A stretch of DNA of 8,760 nt, from positions 1-8,760 of the forward strand of contig JACDDF010000060.1 of NCBI GenBank assembly GCA_013817135.1, in the 5' to 3' direction. Position numbers and translations under genes: made by a program. The notes below the pieces were generated by a model. That model did no database searches. It saw nothing but the letters and a program-made list of their open reading frames with translations, and was not told the DNA's origin. The DNA comes from Nitrospirales bacterium. GTDB taxonomy: Bacteria; Nitrospirota; Nitrospiria; Nitrospirales; UBA8639. Positions 6,736-8,760 of the stretch are shown here, in pieces. How positions within the stretch are numbered: position 1 is the stretch's first letter; every line of letters begins with the position of its first letter.

Positions 6736-6742
6736 GGGAGGA
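6736..6742 (+). promoter_or_regulatory. Strong Shine-Dalgarno of atpE
   Basis: GGGAGGA sits 10 nt before ATG 6753. It is the strongest ribosome site in the window, as expected for the multi-copy c subunit. A 5-bp hairpin (AAACG 6696-6700 with CGTTT 6710-6714) lies upstream in the 71-nt leader. CCC at 6724-6726 could pair weakly with the GGG of the site. Confidence 0.6.
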
Positions 6743-6752
6743 CAACACTACA

Positions 6753-6980
6753 ATGGATTCTGCAGCAGCAGCACTTTTGGGAATGGGCCTAGCGGCCTCA
6801 GGCTTTGCGGGTGCCGGGATCGGCATCGGGTATATTTTTGGAAAAATGATTGAGGCGGTTGCCCGTCAACCAGAGGCAGAAGCCCGTGTCGGCAAGTATA
6901 TGTGGATCGGGTTTGCCTTGGTCGAAGCCATCGCGCTCTACGGACTGGTCATCGCCTTTATCATCATGGGCAAAGGATAA
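6753..6980 (+). CDS. atpE: ATP synthase F0 subunit c
   Basis: 75 residues. It is the rotor proteolipid: a hairpin of two membrane helices whose carboxylate carries the coupling ion. Helix 1 (about 5-30) has the glycine repeat G20-A-G22-I-G24-I-G26 that packs neighbouring subunits. The polar loop is ARQPEAEAR (37-45) with the signature R38-Q39-P40. Helix 2 carries Glu58 in FALVEAIALYGL as the ion carrier. Glu58 is followed by Ala, not Ser or Thr, and no Gln stands in the helix 1 ion site, so protons rather than sodium are expected. The ATG choice is fixed by the strong Shine-Dalgarno and the family length. It lies between atpB and atpF, as is standard. Confidence 0.97.
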   Translation: MDSAAAALLGMGLAASGFAGAGIGIGYIFGKMIEAVARQPEAEARVGKYMWIGFALVEAIALYGLVIAFIIMGKG

Positions 6981-6994
6981 AGGGCTCCTGACCT

Positions 6995-7501
6995 ATGCCA
7001 CAATTTGACTCACATTTCTTTTCGTCACTGATATTCTGGGAACTCCTGTCATTTGGGATTCTTCTATGGGTGCTCTATAAGTATGCCCTGCCCCCGATCC
7101 TGGAAACATTGGAAACCCGGGAGCGAAAGATCAGAGATAGCCTCGACCAGGCTGAGCAGAACCGGGTTGCAGCAGAGCGAAAGCTTAAGGAATACGAAGC
7201 CAAGCTTCAGTTGGCTGCCAAAGAAGTGGAAACGATCCTGACAGAGGCCAAGCAACAGGCTCAACGACTGCTTGACGAAAACGAGCAACGGCTTCGTGCG
7301 GAATCACAGAGGATTAAAGAGGAAACGACGCAAGACATTGATCGTGAGCGGCGGAAGGCCATTCAAGATATCAAGACTCAATCAGCTGAATTAGCCCTTT
7401 TGATTGCCGAGAAGGTGATTGGTCGAAGCTTATCGGACGACGACCATCGGCGATTTGCACAGGAAGCTCTGGCAGCAGTCGCCGCCCAATCAAAAAACTA
7501 A
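6995..7501 (+). CDS. atpF: ATP synthase F0 subunit b
   Basis: 168 residues, near the usual 156-170. It forms the peripheral stalk that holds F1 against rotation. One N-terminal membrane helix (about 8-30, FFSSLIFWELLSFGILLWVL) is followed by the ALPPILETLETRERKI dimer entry. A long charged, heptad-rich coiled coil (about 40-135) comes next, then the C-terminal delta-binding helices with IAEKVIGRSL (137-146). The ATG is 14 nt after the atpE stop, with AGGG (6981-6984) 10 nt upstream. Only one b-type gene is present, so b2 homodimers are likely unless a b' is encoded elsewhere. The usual next gene, atpH, is absent; the operon ends here. Confidence 0.96.
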   Translation: MPQFDSHFFSSLIFWELLSFGILLWVLYKYALPPILETLETRERKIRDSLDQAEQNRVAAERKLKEYEAKLQLAAKEVETILTEAKQQAQRLLDENEQRLRAESQRIKEETTQDIDRERRKAIQDIKTQSAELALLIAEKVIGRSLSDDDHRRFAQEALAAVAAQSKN

Positions 7502-7510
7502 GTCTTTCCC

Positions 7511-7559
7511 CGGTCTCTCGGAATAGCCTCAAGCGCATGAGGCATTCTATCCAAGACCG
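7511..7559. repeat. Large imperfect hairpin just after atpF
   Basis: Nested pairing, 10 nt after the atpF stop. The outer arms are CGGTCT (7511-7516) with AGACCG (7554-7559). The inner arms are GAAT plus GCCTCA (7521-7531, A7525 bulged) with TGAGGCATTC (7538-7547) around a 6-nt loop (7532-7537). Sixteen base pairs in all. No T-run follows, so it is not an intrinsic terminator by itself. It may protect the 3' end of the atp message. Confidence 0.55.
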
Positions 7560-7584
7560 CTCCCATCAAAACGTCGTGCACAAT

Positions 7585-7617
7585 AAAAAAGAGGGAAGTA
7601 TCACTTCCCTCTTTTTT
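7585..7617. terminator. Bidirectional rho-independent terminator
   Basis: A perfect 15-bp stem: AAAAAAGAGGGAAGT (7585-7599) with its exact complement (7603-7617) around the loop ATC. The A-run and T-run give a U-tract in both directions. It lies between convergent atpF (plus) and larE (minus) and should stop both operons. Confidence 0.92.
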
Positions 7618-7632
7618 CATGCTTTTTTCATG
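7611..7632. repeat. Tandem 11-bp duplication
   Basis: CTTTTTTCATG occurs twice head to tail (7611-7621 and 7622-7632) with no mismatch. The first copy contains the terminator T-run, so the duplication adds a second T-run on the plus strand. Confidence 0.8.
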
Positions 7633-7708
7633 AATACATTACAGACAAAAACAATCAACCGGAAACACCCACGGGCAGCCCATTCGGTACAACTCATGGC
7701 ATGTTTTT

Positions 7709-8536
7709 TCACACATCCCTTGAGGGAAGATTCCCTCCTCCGGCCCGATACCCTTCCAAGTCAAGTGTGATCGTTTGAAATCCCAGTTTTTTAAACTGCT
7801 CCACTAACCGGGATCTTCCGGGTTCTTCCATCAGAATTCCCATTTGCGTCGGCTCAATCTCGATTCTCGCCAAATCGCCGTGAAGGCGAACCCGCACCTG
7901 CGTTATCCCTTGAGCAACCAAAAAGGCCTCGGCCTGCTCTACACGGGAAAGATAGGCCTTCGTAATGGGGAGCCCACGGGTAATTCGTGAAGACAAACAG
8001 GCGGCGGCCGGCTTATTCCAATTGGCGAGCCCCAAACCTTTGGCCAATTCCCGAATATCCGCCTTACTGAGTCCCGCTTCGACTAAAGGACTCCGCACGC
8101 CTAGTTGTCTGGCCGCATTAATGCCGGGACGATCTTCACCCAAGTCATCCACATTGGTCCCGTCCACAATGGTATGGAACCCCACTGCATCCCGAAGACT
8201 GGAAAGCAACCGGTATAAATCCGTCTTGCAATGAAAACATCGGGTTGCATCATTTTTGACAAATGACTCAATTTGCAACTGATCCGTCTCTACCAATTGC
8301 AAAGGTGCGCCGATCGCTGCACTTAATCCTTTAACCTCTTCCACTTCCAATGCCGGAAATGTTGGCGAAACCGCCGTCACGGCTTTGACCTGAGCCCCAA
8401 GTATGTCAAAGCCAACTTTTAATACGAGTGTGCTATCGACCCCGCCCGAAAATGCGACCACCACCGATCCCATATGGCAAAAGAGTTCTTGCAAGGCCTC
8501 ATACTTCCCCTGCAGAGTTGGTTCAAGGCTGAGCAT
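7709..8536 (-). CDS. larE: ATP-dependent sulfur transferase LarE, three-cysteine type
   Basis: 275 residues, usual for LarE. In the lactate racemase system LarE adenylates the pyridinium dicarboxylate precursor and inserts sulfur for the nickel-pincer cofactor; many genomes carry it without other lar genes. Seen: the PP-loop FSGGVDS (29-35), RCFHCK with Cys100 and Cys103 (99-104), DGTNVDDLGEDRPG (125-138), KPAAACLSSRI with Cys180 (175-185), and the C-terminal phrase LDLEGYRAG (258-266). CxxC plus the later Cys is the set found in LarE relatives that bind a [4Fe-4S] cluster, whereas single-Cys LarE sacrifices that sulfur. A catalytic cluster is therefore inferred. The ATG at 8536 is backed by AAGGAG (complement of 8548-8553), 11 nt upstream. 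The gene overlaps rlmN by 14 nt. larA, larB and larC are not in the window. Confidence 0.9.
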   Translation of the reverse strand: MLSLEPTLQGKYEALQELFCHMGSVVVAFSGGVDSTLVLKVGFDILGAQVKAVTAVSPTFPALEVEEVKGLSAAIGAPLQLVETDQLQIESFVKNDATRCFHCKTDLYRLLSSLRDAVGFHTIVDGTNVDDLGEDRPGINAARQLGVRSPLVEAGLSKADIRELAKGLGLANWNKPAAACLSSRITRGLPITKAYLSRVEQAEAFLVAQGITQVRVRLHGDLARIEIEPTQMGILMEEPGRSRLVEQFKKLGFQTITLDLEGYRAGGGNLPSRDV

Positions 8537-8760
8537 AGAGAGGGAGACTCCTTTTCTTGTTCGTGATCGACTGATTTAAGACCTCAGAAGCTGATCGACC
8601 TAATTGGCCACAAGCCCCCAACACATCGGCTCCCCGGCTTTTTCGGAGAAACACATCCAGTCCTTTATTTCTGACAATACCTTGAAAGGCATCAACCACA
8701 CCTGATGACGGCCGCCGAAACGGGTTTCCCGGAAACTCATTAAACGGAATCAAATTCACC
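8523..8760 (-). CDS. rlmN: 23S rRNA (adenine2503-C2)-methyltransferase RlmN, 3' end only
   Basis: The last 78 codons of a gene that starts outside the window; the first visible codon is GTG (Val, 8759-8757), an internal residue. RlmN is a radical-SAM enzyme that methylates C2 of A2503 in 23S rRNA (and A37 of some tRNAs). The visible piece starts NLIPFNEFPGNPFRRPS, the family phrase NLIPFNPxPGxxYxRPS, and holds RKSRGADVLGACGQL. Its Cys (codon 8612-8610) equals E. coli C355, the residue methylated during catalysis. The radical-SAM CxxxCxxC motif lies upstream and cannot be seen. A tail of about 25 residues follows the GQL motif. The stop (8525-8523) lies 14 nt inside larE. Confidence 0.95.
   Translation of the reverse strand, partial: VNLIPFNEFPGNPFRRPSSGVVDAFQGIVRNKGLDVFLRKSRGADVLGACGQLGRSASEVLNQSITNKKRSLPLYAQP
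8548..8553 (-). promoter_or_regulatory. Shine-Dalgarno of larE inside rlmN
   Basis: AAGGAG on the minus strand, 11 nt before the larE ATG, within the final codons of rlmN. It supports this start and coupled translation. Confidence 0.6.

Noticed and set aside
6656..6853. A 65-codon ORF overlapping the atpB end and atpE
   Set aside because: It is out of frame with the clear atpE, which has a strong ribosome site, and its composition is that of a shadow frame.
7537..7770. A 77-codon plus-strand ORF after atpF
   Set aside because: It reads through the hairpin, the terminator stem and the tandem repeat, then over the larE 3' end. It has no ribosome site or family features.
1..8760. Mobile elements, CRISPR, tRNA or rRNA genes, phage or defence systems
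   Set aside because: No repeat-spacer pattern, transposase, integrase, tRNA-like fold or conserved rRNA stretch was seen by eye. The genes are ordinary housekeeping ones with similar base use throughout.

Overview
The window is a compact, gene-dense piece of a bacterial chromosome, about 50% GC by eye. It is mostly housekeeping genes in short operons on both strands. There are no rRNA or tRNA genes, no insertion sequences, no CRISPR and no phage genes. The gene set suggests a Gram-negative-type bacterium: a secreted protein with a signal peptide, a lipoprotein, an F0-only atp cluster with an AtpI/AtpZ-type subunit, and a tiny AURKAIP1/COX24 (bS22-like) protein. The nearest match in my recollection is Nitrospirota, perhaps a lower-GC Nitrospira. 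This is inference from gene style, not proof.

Layout. (1) Positions 29-124, minus: a 31-residue, extremely basic protein of the AURKAIP1/COX24 family, related to ribosomal bS22/mS38. (2) 125-348: a divergent intergenic region with an imperfect 11-bp inverted repeat and weak promoter-like boxes. (3) 349-2522, plus: a small membrane-anchored or lipoprotein-like protein, followed 32 nt later by nadB (L-aspartate oxidase, NAD synthesis). (4) 5530-2532, minus: an operon of a secreted protein of unknown function, pabB (chorismate-using, PIAGT type) and a fold-type IV PLP aminotransferase/lyase that is probably PabC. It meets nadB tail to tail with only 9 nt between stops. (5) 5630-7501, plus: atpI-atpB-atpE-atpF, the membrane sector of F-type ATP synthase, ending with a 3' hairpin and a perfect 15-bp bidirectional terminator. 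The F1 genes do not follow. (6) 8760-7709, minus: the 3' end of rlmN (23S rRNA m2A2503 methyltransferase), overlapping larE by 14 nt. LarE has a PP-loop and three cysteines in the pattern of [4Fe-4S]-type sulfur transferases. Its likely stop signal is the same bidirectional terminator.

How the genes fit together: nadB feeds quinolinate/NAD synthesis. pabB plus the aminotransferase-like lyase would turn chorismate into 4-aminobenzoate for folate, but the amidotransferase partner PabA is not here. The atp block makes the proton channel and peripheral stalk. The bS22-like protein and RlmN both act on the ribosome. I see no obviously new multi-gene system. The points most worth a second look are the overlooked 31-residue gene, the PIAGT-type PabB beside a lyase of ambiguous subfamily, the three-cysteine LarE with no lar partners, the split ATP synthase locus, and the structured atpF 3' region.
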